A stretch of DNA of 64,000 nucleotides from Variovorax sp. PAMC26660. Lineage in GTDB: Bacteria > Pseudomonadota > Gammaproteobacteria > Burkholderiales > Burkholderiaceae_C. Where the stretch lies: assembly GCF_014302995.1 (NCBI RefSeq), contig NZ_CP060295.1, forward strand, positions 6,935,501-6,999,500. Direction: 5' to 3'. The notes under the pieces were generated by a model. That model was not told the origin of the DNA. It saw only the letters and a program-made list of their open reading frames with translations, and ran no database searches. A program made the position numbers and the translations under genes. Below, piece after piece: positions 1 through 10,625 of this stretch. Positions within the stretch are counted from its first letter, which is position 1. Each line of letters begins with the position of its first letter.

Positions 1-1098
1 GGCTTCCGGGTGGCCCTGGAAGCAGAACGCGGGCTTGTCGGTGCGGGCCAAGCCCTGCAGCGTGTTGTCGAACAGGCTGATGTGGGTCGGGCGCAGGTTG
101 GCCGGCAGCGACTTCTCGTCGACCGCGAAGCCATGGTTCTGGCTGGTGATGCTCACGCGGCCGTTGTCCAGGTCCTTCACCGGATGATTCGCACCGTGGT
201 GGCCGAACTTCATCTTGAAGGTCTTCGCACCCGAGGCCAGCGCCATGATCTGGTGGCCCAGGCAGATGCCGAAAGTGGGAATGCCGGTCTCGATCAGTTC
301 CTTGACGGCGCTGATGGCGTAGTCGCAGGGCTCCGGGTCGCCGGGGCCGTTGGCCAGGAAGATGCCATCGGGCTTGAGCTTGAGCACGTCGGCTGCGGGC
401 GTTTGGGCCGGCACGACGGTGATACGTGCGCCGCGCTGCGCGATCATGCGCAGGATGTTCTTCTTGACGCCGTAGTCGAAGGCGACGACGTGGAACTTCG
501 GCGTGATCTGCACGCCGTAGCCCGCACCGAGCTTCCACTCGGTTTCGGTCCATTCGTAGGTTTGCGTGACCGACACCACCTTGGCAAGGTCGAGGCCGGA
601 CATGCTCGGCGCGGCCTTGGCGGCGGCGATGGCCTTGTCGATCAGCGCCTGCGTCACAGCTTCGCCTGCGGCCAGGCCCAGGATGCAGCCGTTCTGCGCG
701 CCATGGGTTCGCAGGTGGCGCGTGAGCTTGCGGGTGTCGATGTTCGCGATAGCCACCGTCTTGCCGGCCACGAGGTATTCGCTCAGCGTGGCGGTCTTGC
801 GAAAGTTGGAAGCGACGAGGGGCAGGTCCTTGATGATCAGGCCCGCGGCATGGATCTTGTCGGCTTCGATGTCTTCCCCGTTGACGCCGTAGTTGCCGAT
901 GTGCGGATACGTCAAGGTGACGATCTGCTGGCAGTAGCTCGGGTCGGTGAGGATTTCCTGGTAACCGGTCATGGCGGTGTTGAACACCACTTCACCGGTC
1001 GTGGAGCCGGCGGCTCCGATCGAATTGCCTTGAAAGACCGTGCCGTCTGCGAGCGCCAGGATGGCGGGCGGGAAGTTTCCCTTGAGAGACAAAAGCAC
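1..1098 (-). CDS. carA: Carbamoyl-phosphate synthase small chain, 3' end beyond window
   Basis: Glutaminase subunit that releases ammonia from glutamine for carbamoyl phosphate synthesis (arginine and pyrimidines), working in the cytoplasm with CarB. The first 366 codons are in the window. The N-terminal half has the CarA-specific domain ([11 protein letters not shown] near residue 10, [12 protein letters not shown] after it). The C-terminal half is a class I glutamine amidotransferase with nucleophile Cys279 in GICLGHQ, and the last visible codons encode HPEA, holding the catalytic His and Glu. I chose a GTG start at 1098 because similarity begins there and no in-frame ATG is near. Only the extreme C-terminus is missing. 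Confidence 0.96.
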   Translation of the reverse strand, partial: MLLSLKGNFPPAILALADGTVFQGNSIGAAGSTTGEVVFNTAMTGYQEILTDPSYCQQIVTLTYPHIGNYGVNGEDIEADKIHAAGLIIKDLPLVASNFRKTATLSEYLVAGKTVAIANIDTRKLTRHLRTHGAQNGCILGLAAGEAVTQALIDKAIAAAKAAPSMSGLDLAKVVSVTQTYEWTETEWKLGAGYGVQITPKFHVVAFDYGVKKNILRMIAQRGARITVVPAQTPAADVLKLKPDGIFLANGPGDPEPCDYAISAVKELIETGIPTFGICLGHQIMALASGAKTFKMKFGHHGANHPVKDLDNGRVSITSQNHGFAVDEKSLPANLRPTHISLFDNTLQGLARTDKPAFCFQGHPEA

Positions 1099-1237
1099 TG
1101 GGTTCTCCGAATGGTTACGGTCGCCCGGAGCCCCAGGCGCGTTGCCTGCGGACTGCTGCTTAAGGGGATTTTGGCGTGAAAGGCGGCCGGGCGACGCTAT
1201 TGCGAGTAAGCCCCCGATTGTAGCCCGGACTGCGGCC
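1099..1237 (-). promoter_or_regulatory. Probable carA promoter and leader region
   Basis: This is the 139-bp gap between the methylase stop and carA. On the minus strand a TACAAT hexamer (1217-1222) could be a -10 box, placing the transcript start about 110 nt before the carA GTG. No good -35 is visible at 17 nt. No clear terminator separates carA from the upstream gene, so read-through is possible. Confidence 0.25.
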
Positions 1238-2023
1238 CTATCCGGCTTGAAGGGCCGCTCCGCTTGCGTGCAGGCAGATGGCGGCGGCTGCAGCCACGTT
1301 CAGCGACTCCTCGCCGCCGGGCTGGGCAATGCGGATGTGGTGCGTTGCGCGGGCCTCCAGGGCCGGCGAAACGCCCTGCCCTTCGTGGCCCATCAGCCAG
1401 GCGCAGGGGTGCGGCAAGTGGGCCTTGTGCAGCCACTCGCCGTGGTGCGAGCTGGTCGCCACGAGCGGCACCTTCAGCCCGTCGAGCAGGTCGGCCTCGA
1501 CGCCCTCGATCAGGCGCAAACCGAAATGAGCGCCCATGCCGGCGCGCAGTACCTTCGGCGCCCACAGTGCAGCCGTGCCCTTGAGCGCGATCACCTGGGT
1601 GAAGCCGAAAGCGGCTGCGCTGCGCAGGATGGAGCCGGCATTGCCGGCGTCCTGCAAGCGGTCGAGCACCACGCTTGGCGCGTCGGGAATCAGCTCCGGA
1701 CGTGTCGGCAGATCCAGCACGAAGCCCATGGGTGCGGGCGACTCCAGGCCGCTGACGCCGCGCAGCAGATCGTCGCTGATCACTACGATTTTGATAGCGC
1801 CATTCACCCATTCGGCGTGCGCTTTGGCCCAGAAAGACTCTGAAAACACAGCGATGGCCGGCTTCACGCCGCGCGCCAACGCTGCCCGGCACAGATGGTC
1901 CCCTTCAAGCCAGATGCGGCCCAGCTTGCGGTAGGCACCCGGGTCCTGAGCCAGCTTGCGCAAATCCTTGAGCAGAGGGTTGTCGCGCGAGCTGATGTGG
2001 CTGGCGCCGGCTTCGGATGTCAT
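1238..2023 (-). CDS. TrmH/SpoU-family RNA 2'-O-methyltransferase
   Basis: SAM-dependent RNA ribose methylase of the SPOUT superfamily, 261 aa. An N-terminal substrate-binding segment ([16 protein letters not shown], typical of rRNA methylases of this family) precedes the knotted catalytic domain. That domain shows [19 protein letters not shown] (motif 1, Asn and Arg), [10 protein letters not shown] (motif 2) and [14 protein letters not shown] (motif 3). The ATG at 2023 fits the family. The open frame runs further upstream into rnhB, but that part has no family similarity. It is the last gene of the long leftward run, 7 bp after rnhB. The exact nucleotide target cannot be read from the sequence. 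Confidence 0.9.
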   Translation of the reverse strand: MTSEAGASHISSRDNPLLKDLRKLAQDPGAYRKLGRIWLEGDHLCRAALARGVKPAIAVFSESFWAKAHAEWVNGAIKIVVISDDLLRGVSGLESPAPMGFVLDLPTRPELIPDAPSVVLDRLQDAGNAGSILRSAAAFGFTQVIALKGTAALWAPKVLRAGMGAHFGLRLIEGVEADLLDGLKVPLVATSSHHGEWLHKAHLPHPCAWLMGHEGQGVSPALEARATHHIRIAQPGGEESLNVAAAAAICLHASGAALQAG

Positions 2024-2030
2024 TGGGGGT

Positions 2031-2759
2031 TCAAGATGCAGCGCGCAGATCGAGGCGCACAGGCTCGGAGGCTCCGATGACCATTGCGGCTGACGCGCCC
2101 CCCACCGGCACCACGACAACGCTCGTGGCCGCCGCAGCAGTGCGTGCCAGCGCCGCAGCCACCGGGCTGAACGACTTGCGGTGGTGCACGCAGGCCCCGT
2201 GGCGCTTCAGCGCTTCCAGGTGTTCGGGCGTGCCGTAGCCCTTGTGGCCGGCAAAGCCGTAGTGCGGGAATTCGGTATGCAGTTGCTCGCACAGCCGGTC
2301 ACGGTGCACCTTGGCCAGGATCGACGCGGCAGAGATCGCCTTGACCAGCGAGTCGCCCTTGACGATGGCTTCAGCCAGCACATCGAGCGTCGGCAGGCGG
2401 TTGCCGTCGACCAGCACCTTCGCCGGCTTCAGGCGCAGCCCTTCGACCGCGCGGCGCATCGCGAGCATCGTGGCCTGCAGGATGTTGTGGGTGTCGATTT
2501 CCTCGACCGTGGCGTGCGCGATCGAGCAGCACAGGGCCTTGGCCAGGATCTGGTCGTGCAGGCGCTCGCGCTGCAGGGCCGTGAGGGTCTTGGAGTCGGC
2601 GAGGCCACGGATCGGCCGCAGGTCGTCGAGGATCACGGCCGCAGCCACCACCGGGCCGGCCAGGGGGCCGCGCCCCGCCTCATCGACGCCCGCGAGCAGG
2701 CCTGGCGCGTCCCACACCAGCGGGGCCTGCTCAGCCTTCAAGAACTTTCTGGATCGCAT
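2031..2759 (-). CDS. rnhB: Ribonuclease HII
   Basis: Cleaves the RNA strand of RNA:DNA hybrids and single ribonucleotides in DNA. The type 2 RNase H motif [12 protein letters not shown] holds catalytic Asp26 and Glu27. The other metal ligands sit in [10 protein letters not shown] and [10 protein letters not shown]. The gene is 242 aa, with an Ala/Val-rich tail of about 30 residues beyond the usual end. It overlaps the lpxB end by 29 bp, which suggests coupled translation in the lpxD-fabZ-lpxA-lpxB-rnhB order common in proteobacteria. Confidence 0.96.
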   Translation of the reverse strand: MRSRKFLKAEQAPLVWDAPGLLAGVDEAGRGPLAGPVVAAAVILDDLRPIRGLADSKTLTALQRERLHDQILAKALCCSIAHATVEEIDTHNILQATMLAMRRAVEGLRLKPAKVLVDGNRLPTLDVLAEAIVKGDSLVKAISAASILAKVHRDRLCEQLHTEFPHYGFAGHKGYGTPEHLEALKRHGACVHHRKSFSPVAAALARTAAAATSVVVVPVGGASAAMVIGASEPVRLDLRAAS

Positions 2760-3888
2760 CGGCGCAAAGTGTCGGCGTATCGCGCTGCAATTGCACGTGC
2801 AGCTCGGAAAATCTTTGTTGCAGCGCCTGCGTCTTTTCGGGCGCGTCCAGCCAGGCCAGCGTGGCTTGGGCCAGCGCCTCCGGCGTGGCGGCCTCCTGCA
2901 GCAGCTCGGGCACCACGAATTCGCGGCACAGGATGTTGGGCAGACCGACCCACGGCTGCAGTTGCTTGCGCTGCATCAGGCGCCACGAGAGCGCGTTCAT
3001 GTTGTACGCAATGACCATCGGCCGCTTGAACAGCGCGGCTTCGAGGGTCGCCGTGCCACTGGCGATCAGCGTGACGTCGCAAGCGGCCAGCGCGGCGTGC
3101 GACTGGCCATCGAGCAGCTTCACACGGCCGGTCATGCCGCTGGCCTGCAGCATCGCTTCAACCTCGGTGCGCAGCCCCGGCAGGATGGGCGCCACGAACT
3201 GGAGCGCGGGCCGCGCCTTCTGCATCAGCGCCGCGGCGGCGAAGAACCGCGCGGCCAGGTAGCGCACTTCCGAGCGGCGGCTGCCGGGCAGCAGCGCAAC
3301 GACCTGTGCGTCGGGCGCCAGGCCCAGCGCGGCGCGCGCGCCGGCACGGTCGGGGGTCATCGGAATCACGTTGGCCAGGGGATGGCCCACATAACTGGCA
3401 GCCACGCCATGCTCTTCCAGCAGCGCGGGCTCGAACGGAAAGATGCACAGCACGTGGTCGGCCGCGGCCCGGATCTTCTCGATGCGGTCCGCGCGCCAGG
3501 CCCAGATCGACGGGCAAACGAAATGCACGGTCTTCATGCCGCGGCTGCGCAGCCCGGCTTCGAGGTCGAGATTGAAATCGGGCGCGTCGACGCCGATGAA
3601 CAGTTCAGGCCATTCGCGCAGCAGCCGGGCCTTGAGCTGGCGGCGGATGCCCGCGATCTCGGCGTAGTGGCGCAGCACCTCGATATAGCCGCGAACCGCG
3701 AGCTTTTCCTGCGGCCACCAGCTCTGGAAACCATGGGCCAGCATGCGGGGACCGCCGATGCCGGCGGTCTGCAGTGCGGGCCATCGGGCATGGAGACCAT
3801 CGAGCAACAGACCGGCGAGCAGGTCGCCGGAGGCTTCTCCAGCGACCAGCGCGAAGCGTCGCTGTGCGTCCGTCTGCATCGCGGTCAC
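2731..3888 (-). CDS. lpxB: Lipid-A-disaccharide synthase
   Basis: Family GT19 glycosyltransferase at the inner membrane. It condenses UDP-2,3-diacylglucosamine with lipid X to make the lipid A disaccharide. The 385-aa protein has the N-terminal AGEASGD motif (residues 16-22), the CPSIWAWR stretch, and the UDP-binding C-terminal half with [10 protein letters not shown] and [11 protein letters not shown]. It begins 1 bp after the lpxA stop and runs into rnhB, consistent with one transcript. Confidence 0.97.
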   Translation of the reverse strand: MTAMQTDAQRRFALVAGEASGDLLAGLLLDGLHARWPALQTAGIGGPRMLAHGFQSWWPQEKLAVRGYIEVLRHYAEIAGIRRQLKARLLREWPELFIGVDAPDFNLDLEAGLRSRGMKTVHFVCPSIWAWRADRIEKIRAAADHVLCIFPFEPALLEEHGVAASYVGHPLANVIPMTPDRAGARAALGLAPDAQVVALLPGSRRSEVRYLAARFFAAAALMQKARPALQFVAPILPGLRTEVEAMLQASGMTGRVKLLDGQSHAALAACDVTLIASGTATLEAALFKRPMVIAYNMNALSWRLMQRKQLQPWVGLPNILCREFVVPELLQEAATPEALAQATLAWLDAPEKTQALQQRFSELHVQLQRDTPTLCADAIQKVLEG

Positions 3889-3889
3889 G

Positions 3890-4678
3890 TCAACGCGCGA
3901 TGCCGCGCGTCGAGTTGGCGATGAAGGACTCCATCAACGCGACATCCTCGGCGGCTTCCGGCATTTCGGTGGCCAGCGCCGCGATGCCCGCGCGCGCCTC
4001 TTCGAGCGTCTTGCCCTGGCGATACAACAGGCGATGCATCTGCTTCACTGCCGCGAGCCGCTGCGCCGAGAATTCGCGCCGACGCAGGCCCACGACATTG
4101 AAGCCGCGGACCGCCAGTGGGTTGCCGTCGACCAGCATGAACGGCGGCACGTCTTGCGACACGGCACTGGCAAAGCCGATCATGGCGTGGGCGCCGATCG
4201 ACACAAATTGGTGAATGCCCGTCAGTCCGCCGATCGTGACCCAGTCGGCCAGATGCACGTGACCAGCGAGCGTCGTCTGGTTGGCCAGCGTGGTGTGGTT
4301 GTCGACACGGCAGTCGTGCGCGATGTGCGTGTACGCCATGATCCAGTTGTCGTTGCCCACGCGCGTGACGCCTCCTGCCCCCGGCACGCCGAGGTTGAAG
4401 GTGCAGAACTCGCGAATGACGTTGCGGTCGCCGATGACCAGTTCGGTCGGCTCGCCCGCGTACTTCTTGTCCTGCGGCACCGCGCCGAGCGACGAGAACT
4501 GAAAAATCCGGTTGTCGCACCCGATGGTGGTCCGCCCCTCGATCACGCAGTGCGCGCCGATGGTGGTGCCCGCACCGATCCGCACATGCGGACCGATCAC
4601 GGTGTACGGCCCGACCGACACCGAGGCGTCGAGTTCTGCCTTGGGGTCGACGAGTGCTGTCGAATGAACCTGGGTCAT
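3890..4678 (-). CDS. lpxA: UDP-N-acetylglucosamine O-acyltransferase
   Basis: First enzyme of lipid A synthesis; transfers a hydroxyacyl chain from ACP to UDP-GlcNAc. It is a left-handed beta-helix protein of 262 aa, the same length as the E. coli enzyme. Hexapeptide repeats span the first two thirds, the catalytic His lies in [10 protein letters not shown], and the C-terminal helical domain follows. I chose the ATG at 4678 ([10 protein letters not shown]); an in-frame TTG lies three codons upstream. Confidence 0.97.
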   Translation of the reverse strand: MTQVHSTALVDPKAELDASVSVGPYTVIGPHVRIGAGTTIGAHCVIEGRTTIGCDNRIFQFSSLGAVPQDKKYAGEPTELVIGDRNVIREFCTFNLGVPGAGGVTRVGNDNWIMAYTHIAHDCRVDNHTTLANQTTLAGHVHLADWVTIGGLTGIHQFVSIGAHAMIGFASAVSQDVPPFMLVDGNPLAVRGFNVVGLRRREFSAQRLAAVKQMHRLLYRQGKTLEEARAGIAALATEMPEAAEDVALMESFIANSTRGIAR

Positions 4679-4702
4679 GCCTTGCAAATGACTGCGGCCG
4701 GA

Positions 4703-5152
4703 TCAGCTGATCTGGCGCATGGCGCACATCAGCGTGGCCTCGCAGGCGAGTTCGCTGCCGACCCGGGCGCGACCCTTGAACTTCGAGATGCCGGCCTTCA
4801 TGCGTTCGATCTCGACCTCGAGCGTGAGCTGGTCGCCCGGCTCCACCGGCCGCTTGAAGCGCGCGCCGTCGATGGCGGCAAAGTAGTAGACGGTGTTGTC
4901 GTCCGGCACGATGTCGAGCGAATGGAACGACAGCAGCGCCGCGGCCTGCGCCATGGCTTCGAGCATCAGCACGCCCGGCATCACCGGGCGGTGCGGGAAG
5001 TGGCCGTTGAAGAAGGGCTCGTTCATCGTCACGTTCTTCAGTGCCGTGATGCGCTTGCCTTTTTCCATGTCGAGCACCCGGTCCACCAGAAGGAACGGGT
5101 AGCGATGCGGCAGCAACTTGAGAATTTGGTGGATATCGAGCGTCGTCGTCAT
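4703..5152 (-). CDS. fabZ: 3-hydroxyacyl-[ACP] dehydratase FabZ
   Basis: Dehydrates 3-hydroxyacyl-ACP in fatty acid elongation and competes with LpxA for the same substrate. Hot-dog fold with the diagnostic active site [20 protein letters not shown] (catalytic His and Glu). The ATG at 5152 ([14 protein letters not shown]) gives 149 aa, close to the family length, with AGGA about 10 nt upstream. In-frame ATGs also lie at 5170 and at 5179; the last overlaps the lpxD stop as ATGA and could also be used. Confidence 0.95.
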   Translation of the reverse strand: MTTTLDIHQILKLLPHRYPFLLVDRVLDMEKGKRITALKNVTMNEPFFNGHFPHRPVMPGVLMLEAMAQAAALLSFHSLDIVPDDNTVYYFAAIDGARFKRPVEPGDQLTLEVEIERMKAGISKFKGRARVGSELACEATLMCAMRQIS

Positions 5153-5175
5153 GATGTTCTGTTCCTGCATCGTCG

Positions 5176-6153
5176 TCATTTTTTCGAGGGGGCTTTCTCC
5201 AGCGCCTTCAGTCGTTCGCGCAGGCTGTGCAACTGCTTGAGCGTTGCCGCATTCTTTTCCCAGCTCGCATTGTCATCGATGGGAAACATGCCGGTGTACT
5301 GGCCGGCCTTGTGAATCGAACGGGTTACCGTGGTGGCGGCGGACACGTGCACGTCGTCGGCCACCGTCAGATGCCCCAGCACGATGGCACCACCACCAAA
5401 GGTGCAGTTGGCGCCGATGGTGGCGCTGCCAGCCACACCGACACAGCCGGCCATGGCGGTGTTCTTGCCGACGCGCACGTTGTGGCCGATCTGGATCAGG
5501 TTGTCGAGCTTCACGCCGTCTTCGATCACGGTGTCGTCGAGTGCGCCACGGTCGATACAGGTGTTCGCGCCGATCTCGACATCGTTGCCGATACGCACCG
5601 CGCCCAGTTGCTCGATCTTGACCCACTGCCCTTCGTGCAACGCGAGACCGAAACCGTCGGCCCCGATGACCACACCCGGGTGCAGCAGGCAGCGCTCGCC
5701 GATGCTGCAGTCTTCACTGACCGTCACGCGCGACTTCAGCACCGTGCCCGCGCCAATGCGCGCCCCCCGCTCCACCACGCAAAGCGCGCCAATGCGCGCC
5801 GTGGCGTCGACTTGCGCTTCGGCATGGATCACCGCGCTGGGGTGAATGCGATCGGCGTCCGGACGCGCGTGATGCGCCTTCCAGAGTTGCGTCAGGCGCG
5901 CGAAGTAGAAATACGGATCAGGCGTCACGATGAATGCGCCACGTGCCTCGGCCGCCTCGCGCATGGCGGGCGACACGATCACGCAGGCAGCCTTCGAGGC
6001 CGCCAGCTCCTGCTGGTACTTGGGATGGCTCAGGAAGCTGAGCGCGTCGGGCTGTGCATTCTGGAGCGGTGAGAGCCGCTCGATGGACAGAGTGGCGTCC
6101 CCATGAAGCTCGCCCCCAAGGGCGTCAACGATGGCTCCGAGCTGCAGCGACAC
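5176..6153 (-). CDS. lpxD: UDP-3-O-(3-hydroxyacyl)glucosamine N-acyltransferase
   Basis: Third enzyme of lipid A synthesis; adds the second hydroxyacyl chain to UDP-3-O-acylglucosamine. The protein is 325 aa with a GTG start. An N-terminal uridine-binding domain ([11 protein letters not shown]) is followed by a hexapeptide-repeat beta-helix, with the catalytic His in [11 protein letters not shown]. The C-terminal helix ends in a Lys-rich tail. It lies 14 bp after skp, the classical bamA-skp-lpxD order. Confidence 0.97.
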   Translation of the reverse strand: MSLQLGAIVDALGGELHGDATLSIERLSPLQNAQPDALSFLSHPKYQQELAASKAACVIVSPAMREAAEARGAFIVTPDPYFYFARLTQLWKAHHARPDADRIHPSAVIHAEAQVDATARIGALCVVERGARIGAGTVLKSRVTVSEDCSIGERCLLHPGVVIGADGFGLALHEGQWVKIEQLGAVRIGNDVEIGANTCIDRGALDDTVIEDGVKLDNLIQIGHNVRVGKNTAMAGCVGVAGSATIGANCTFGGGAIVLGHLTVADDVHVSAATTVTRSIHKAGQYTGMFPIDDNASWEKNAATLKQLHSLRERLKALEKAPSKK

Positions 6154-6167
6154 GCCGGTTCGCGGCG

Positions 6168-6716
6168 TTACTTGCCGGCCGCAGGCGCAGAAGAGCCGAC
6201 CGCCGATGCGTTCAGCGCCTTGATCACCTTGTCGGTGATGTCGTGCTTCGGGTTGATGTAGATCGCTTCCTGCAAGATGGCGTCGTACTTTTCAGCTTCG
6301 GCCACCTGCTTCACCACACGGTTGGCGCGTTCGTAGACCTGCTGGAGTTCTTCGTTCTTGCGGGCATTGAGGTCCTCCTGGAATTCCCGGCGCTTGCGCT
6401 GGAAATCGCGGTCCTGGTCGACGAGCGCGCGTTGACGCGAAACCCGTTGACTTTCAGACAGCGTCGGCGCCTCGCGCTCGAACTTCTCCGAGGCCGCTTT
6501 CAGCGCGTCGCCCTGCCCGGTCAGATCCTTCTCGCGCTTGAGAAACTCGGCTTCGAGCTTCGCCTGGGCCGCCTTGGCAGGCTGCGCTTCGCGCAGCACG
6601 CGGTCCGGATTCACGAACCCGATGCGAAAGGTTTCCTGCGCCTGAGCAGGCACAGCAGCGAGCAGGAAAATGGGGACCAACAACGCGCCTGCTGCGGCGC
6701 GAATCAAATGCTTCAT
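6168..6716 (-). CDS. skp: Periplasmic chaperone Skp (OmpH family)
   Basis: Trimeric 'jellyfish' chaperone that holds unfolded outer-membrane proteins in the periplasm for the BAM complex. Signal peptide at residues 1-26 (hydrophobic core, cut after AQA). Then comes the short beta segment [13 protein letters not shown] and a long charged coiled-coil (about residues 50-145) forming the tentacles. The 182-aa length is usual. The ATG follows the bamA stop directly. Confidence 0.94.
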   Translation of the reverse strand: MKHLIRAAAGALLVPIFLLAAVPAQAQETFRIGFVNPDRVLREAQPAKAAQAKLEAEFLKREKDLTGQGDALKAASEKFEREAPTLSESQRVSRQRALVDQDRDFQRKRREFQEDLNARKNEELQQVYERANRVVKQVAEAEKYDAILQEAIYINPKHDITDKVIKALNASAVGSSAPAAGK

Positions 6717-9188
6717 TTAGAAAGACGTTCCGATCTGGAATTGGAGGCGCTGAATTCTATCCTTCGGGATCACGACGAAGCCGGTGGCAGGGTCCAGCAC
6801 TTCCTTTTGGGACATGACGGGGAAGGCATAAGCCAGGCGCAGCGGGCCAAGCGGCGAAATCCAGCTGATGCCAAGACCGACCGAGGCGCGCAATTTCTTT
6901 TGCGCCTTCCATTGCGCATCCGTCAGGCCGGCAGCGCGCGAACCGAACACGTTGCCGATGTCGAAGAACGAGTACAGGCGCAGGGTGCGGTCGTTGCCGG
7001 CGCCCGGGAATGGCGTGCTGAACTCGGCGTTGAAGATGGCTTTCTTGGTACCGCCCAGTGCCGCACCTTCGGTTTGACCAAAGAGTGGCACATCGCGCGG
7101 GCCCAGCGAGTTTTGCTCAAAGCCGCGGATCGAACCCAGTCCACCGGCATAGAAGTTCTTGAAGATCGGATAAACCTTGCCTCCAAGCGCCTTGGCGTAA
7201 CCGACCTCGCCGTTGATCGCGAAGGTGTACTGCTTGTTGATCGCGAAGAACTGCTGGTACTGGTAGTTGGTCTTGACATACTTCATGTCACCGCCAATCC
7301 CCAATTCCAGATTGGCGCGCTGGAGAACCCCGGTGGTCGGAACCAGCGCGCTGTCACGGCTGTCACGCCCCCAACCCACAGTCAGCGGTACACCCCAGAC
7401 ACTGTCGGTCGAGCAACCCGTGACCGCCCAGCCAGCAGGCGTCGGGGGCAGGAAACCGTTGGACAAGGGGGTCTGATTCAGCTTGCAGCCGAAGTAATCG
7501 AGATAAGACCGCGGCGTTGTGAGCCCGGCGAACGCCGTTGACTTGTTCGGATCGAACGCGTAGCGCTCGAGCCCGACGCCGAAGAAGACCGTGTCGACCT
7601 CGCTGAACGGCACGCCAAAGCGGATGGATGCGCCCTGGTTGACCAGCTTGTAGTCGCCATCGATGTTGGTCGAGTACGGGCGGGTCGTCGTGTGATAAAC
7701 GCTGATCGTGCGCGAGATGCCGTCCTTGGTGAAGTAAGGATCGGTCGTGGTCAGCGACAGCGTACGGTTGTACTTGCTGGTGTTGACCTGCACGCCCAGG
7801 AAATTGCCTGAGCCGAACACGTTCTCCTGCGAGATACCGAAGGTCAGCGCCACCTTGTCCGAGCTCGAATAACCAGCACCGAGTTGAAGGCTGCCAGTCG
7901 GCTTTTCGGCCACATTGATGACCAGGTCCACCTGGTCGGGTGTGCCCGGCACTTCCTGTGTCTCGACGTTCACTTCGGTGAAGAAACCGAGGCGGTCCAC
8001 GCGATCGCGCGAGAGCTTGATCTTGTCGCCGTCATACCAGGAAGCTTCGAACTGGCGGAACTCGCGGCGAATCACTTCGTCGCGCGTCTTGTTGTTGCCG
8101 CCAACGGAAACGCGGCGCACATAGACGCGGCGCGAAGGCTCGGCCTGCAGCGTCAACGTGACGCGGTTATTGGCGCGATCGATCTCGGGCCGCGCCTGTA
8201 CCTTGGCAAACGCATAGCCGAAAGTGCCGAAATAGTCGTTGAAGGCCTTGGTGGTCTCGGTGACCTGCTCGCCGTTGTAGGGCTCGCCTGGCTTGATCGT
8301 GATCAGCGACTTGAATTCGTCATCGCGGCCGAGGTAGTTGCCATCGAGCTTGACGCCCGCCACCACGAACTTCTCGCCTTCGGTGATGTTGACCGTCACC
8401 GTCAGGTCCTTGCGGTCCGGCGAAATGGCAACCTGGGTCGATTCGATGCGGAACTCGAGGTAGCCGCGCGTGATGTAGTACGAGCGCAGCGTTTCCAGGT
8501 CGGCGGTGAGCTTGGCGCGCGAGTACTGGTTGGACTTGGTATACCAGCTCAGGTAACCGCCGCTGTCCTGGTCGAACAAGCTGAGCAGCGTCGATTCGCT
8601 GAAGGCCTTGTTACCGACCACGTGGACTTCACGGATGCGCGCCGAGTCGCCTTCGGTGACGGTGAACGTCAGGTTGACACGATTGCGCTCGATCGGCGTG
8701 ACGGTGGTCACGACCTGCGCGTTGTAGAGGCTGCGGCTCACGTACTGGCGCTTGAGCTCCTGCTCTGCGCGGTCCGCCAGGGCCTTGTCGTACGGGCGGC
8801 CATCGGTCAGCCCCACCTCGCGCAAGGCCTTTTGCAGCGCTGCCTTGTCGAATTCTTTAGCGCCGACGAAATCGACGTCTGCAATGGTGGGCCGCTCTTC
8901 AACGATCACCACCAGCACGTTGCCGTTCACGTCGATGCGCACATCCTTGAACAACCCCAGGTCGAACAGCGCGCGGATCGCGGCGGAACCGCGCTCGTCA
9001 CTGTAGGTATCGCCAACGCGCAAAGGCAGCGACGCGAAGATCGTACCGGCCTCGACACGTTGCAAGCCTTCGACGCGAATGTCGCGTACCGTGAAGGGCT
9101 CGACGGCCCAAGCTGCCGTGGCTGCCAGCGCGCTGGCAACCACCGCGGCAACGCTACGCAGGCGAAAGCGACTGAAGTTTTTGTTCAT
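6717..9188 (-). CDS. bamA: Outer-membrane protein assembly factor BamA
   Basis: Core of the BAM complex, inserting beta-barrel proteins into the outer membrane. The protein has 823 aa with a signal peptide ending near AWA (residues 26-28). Five POTRA domains follow; the first begins FTVRDIRVEGLQRV. The C-terminal 16-strand Omp85 barrel has the conserved lid-loop motif GSIRGFEQNS and ends in the terminal aromatic residue of outer-membrane proteins (QIGTSF). It sits between rseP and skp. Confidence 0.98.
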   Translation of the reverse strand: MNKNFSRFRLRSVAAVVASALAATAAWAVEPFTVRDIRVEGLQRVEAGTIFASLPLRVGDTYSDERGSAAIRALFDLGLFKDVRIDVNGNVLVVIVEERPTIADVDFVGAKEFDKAALQKALREVGLTDGRPYDKALADRAEQELKRQYVSRSLYNAQVVTTVTPIERNRVNLTFTVTEGDSARIREVHVVGNKAFSESTLLSLFDQDSGGYLSWYTKSNQYSRAKLTADLETLRSYYITRGYLEFRIESTQVAISPDRKDLTVTVNITEGEKFVVAGVKLDGNYLGRDDEFKSLITIKPGEPYNGEQVTETTKAFNDYFGTFGYAFAKVQARPEIDRANNRVTLTLQAEPSRRVYVRRVSVGGNNKTRDEVIRREFRQFEASWYDGDKIKLSRDRVDRLGFFTEVNVETQEVPGTPDQVDLVINVAEKPTGSLQLGAGYSSSDKVALTFGISQENVFGSGNFLGVQVNTSKYNRTLSLTTTDPYFTKDGISRTISVYHTTTRPYSTNIDGDYKLVNQGASIRFGVPFSEVDTVFFGVGLERYAFDPNKSTAFAGLTTPRSYLDYFGCKLNQTPLSNGFLPPTPAGWAVTGCSTDSVWGVPLTVGWGRDSRDSALVPTTGVLQRANLELGIGGDMKYVKTNYQYQQFFAINKQYTFAINGEVGYAKALGGKVYPIFKNFYAGGLGSIRGFEQNSLGPRDVPLFGQTEGAALGGTKKAIFNAEFSTPFPGAGNDRTLRLYSFFDIGNVFGSRAAGLTDAQWKAQKKLRASVGLGISWISPLGPLRLAYAFPVMSQKEVLDPATGFVVIPKDRIQRLQFQIGTSF

Positions 9189-9226
9189 CTGTGAATTGAG
9201 CCGGCACGGAAAGGGCCAGCAGAAAG

Positions 9227-10597
9227 TTAACCAAAGAGCCGCGTGACGTCGTTGAAGAGTGCGACCGACATCATGACCAGCAGCAAAGCGACACCGCCGC
9301 GCTGAAGCCGTTCCATCCAGGCGTCAGAGACGCTTTTGCCGGTCAGGCCCTCCCAAAGATAATACATCAGGTGTCCCCCATCGAGGACCGGCAGCGGCAT
9401 GAGATTGAGCACGCCCAGGCTCACGCTGATGAGCGCGAGGAAGACGAGGTACTGGGTGAAGCCAAGACTGGCGGATTTGCCCGCATAGTCTGCGATCGTG
9501 AGCGGGCCGCTCAGGTTCTTGAGCGAAGCCTCGCCAATCACCATCTTGCCCATCATGCGCACGGTGAGCGCAGACACCTCCCAGGTCCGTACCACACCGC
9601 GCCAGACACCGTCGACCGGGCCCAGCCGCACTGTCACCATTTCGGGCGGGGCGCCGACATAGGCGCCGACACGGCCGACCTTCGCGCCGTTCTCTTCCCG
9701 CACTTCAGGCGTCACTTCGAGCGTGAGCGGCTGGCTGCCGCGCTCGATCTGCCAGGCCTGGGCTCGCGGCTGGTCGCCGTCGACCGAAGCGCGGATCACC
9801 TCGCGCAACTGTTGCCCATCGATGATGGCGGTGCTACCAATGGCACGCACCAGGTCACCATTGCGAAGACCTGCACGCTCGGCCGCGCTGCCTGCCATGA
9901 CCTCCCCGATCTCGGGCCGGGTCAACGGGGCAAGCACGCCGATCTTTCGGAACATCTGCGGATCGGCATCCCGGGTCTCGATGCGGCTCAGCGGAAGCAC
10001 CAGTTGGCGCGCAGCACGACCGCCCTCGCCCGCCACTTCGAGCGTCAGGTCATGGCCGTCGAGCGCGCCCCGTGTCATGCGCCAGCGCAGATCCTCGAAG
10101 GACTGCACAGGCGACAGGTCGCCGTCGAAACCCGCCTGGGTGATCTGCTCGCCTCCGCGCAGGCCCGCTGCTTCGGCCAGCGAGGCCGCCACTGGCCGCG
10201 CCAGCTTGGCGACCGGCTCCTGCACGCCGATCCAGTTGACGGCCGTGTAAAGCACGACGGCAAGCAACAGATTGGCAATCGGGCCGGCAGCGACGATGGC
10301 TGCGCGCGAACGCAGCGGCTGCGTGTTGAAAGCCCTGTGGCGTTCTTCCGGTGCAACCGGCCCTTCACGCTCGTCGAGCATCTTGACGTAGCCGCCAAGA
10401 GGGAAGGCACCGATGACGAATTCGGTTGCCTGCCCCGGATGCTGGCGCTTGGGCTGCCAACGGAACAGTGTTTTGCCGAACCCGACCGAGAACCGCTCGA
10501 CCTTGACACCACAAGCCACCGCGACGCGGTAATGCCCATATTCGTGCACTGCAATCAGGACACCGAGCGCGACAACAAAGGCTACGACAGTAAGCAT
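9227..10597 (-). CDS. rseP: Inner-membrane site-2 protease RseP
   Basis: Intramembrane zinc metalloprotease that cuts anti-sigma factors of the RseA type during envelope stress. Zinc motif HEYGH at residues 18-22 in the first membrane helix. Two central PDZ-like regions (around GLRGGEQITQAG and GLRNGDLVRAIG). The third zinc ligand lies in LPVLDGGHL near the C-terminus. The protein is 456 aa and sits next to bamA. Confidence 0.96.
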   Translation of the reverse strand: MLTVVAFVVALGVLIAVHEYGHYRVAVACGVKVERFSVGFGKTLFRWQPKRQHPGQATEFVIGAFPLGGYVKMLDEREGPVAPEERHRAFNTQPLRSRAAIVAAGPIANLLLAVVLYTAVNWIGVQEPVAKLARPVAASLAEAAGLRGGEQITQAGFDGDLSPVQSFEDLRWRMTRGALDGHDLTLEVAGEGGRAARQLVLPLSRIETRDADPQMFRKIGVLAPLTRPEIGEVMAGSAAERAGLRNGDLVRAIGSTAIIDGQQLREVIRASVDGDQPRAQAWQIERGSQPLTLEVTPEVREENGAKVGRVGAYVGAPPEMVTVRLGPVDGVWRGVVRTWEVSALTVRMMGKMVIGEASLKNLSGPLTIADYAGKSASLGFTQYLVFLALISVSLGVLNLMPLPVLDGGHLMYYLWEGLTGKSVSDAWMERLQRGGVALLLVMMSVALFNDVTRLFG

Positions 10598-10625
10598 GCG
10601 GGACCTTTGAGTGCTACGGGTTCAG

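Noticed and set aside
10..1179. 389-codon plus-strand frame
   Set aside because: It is the shadow of carA, whose glutaminase motifs are clear on the other strand.
6054..9194. Long plus-strand frames opposite skp and bamA
   Set aside because: They are low-complexity shadows; BamA and Skp motifs are on the minus strand.
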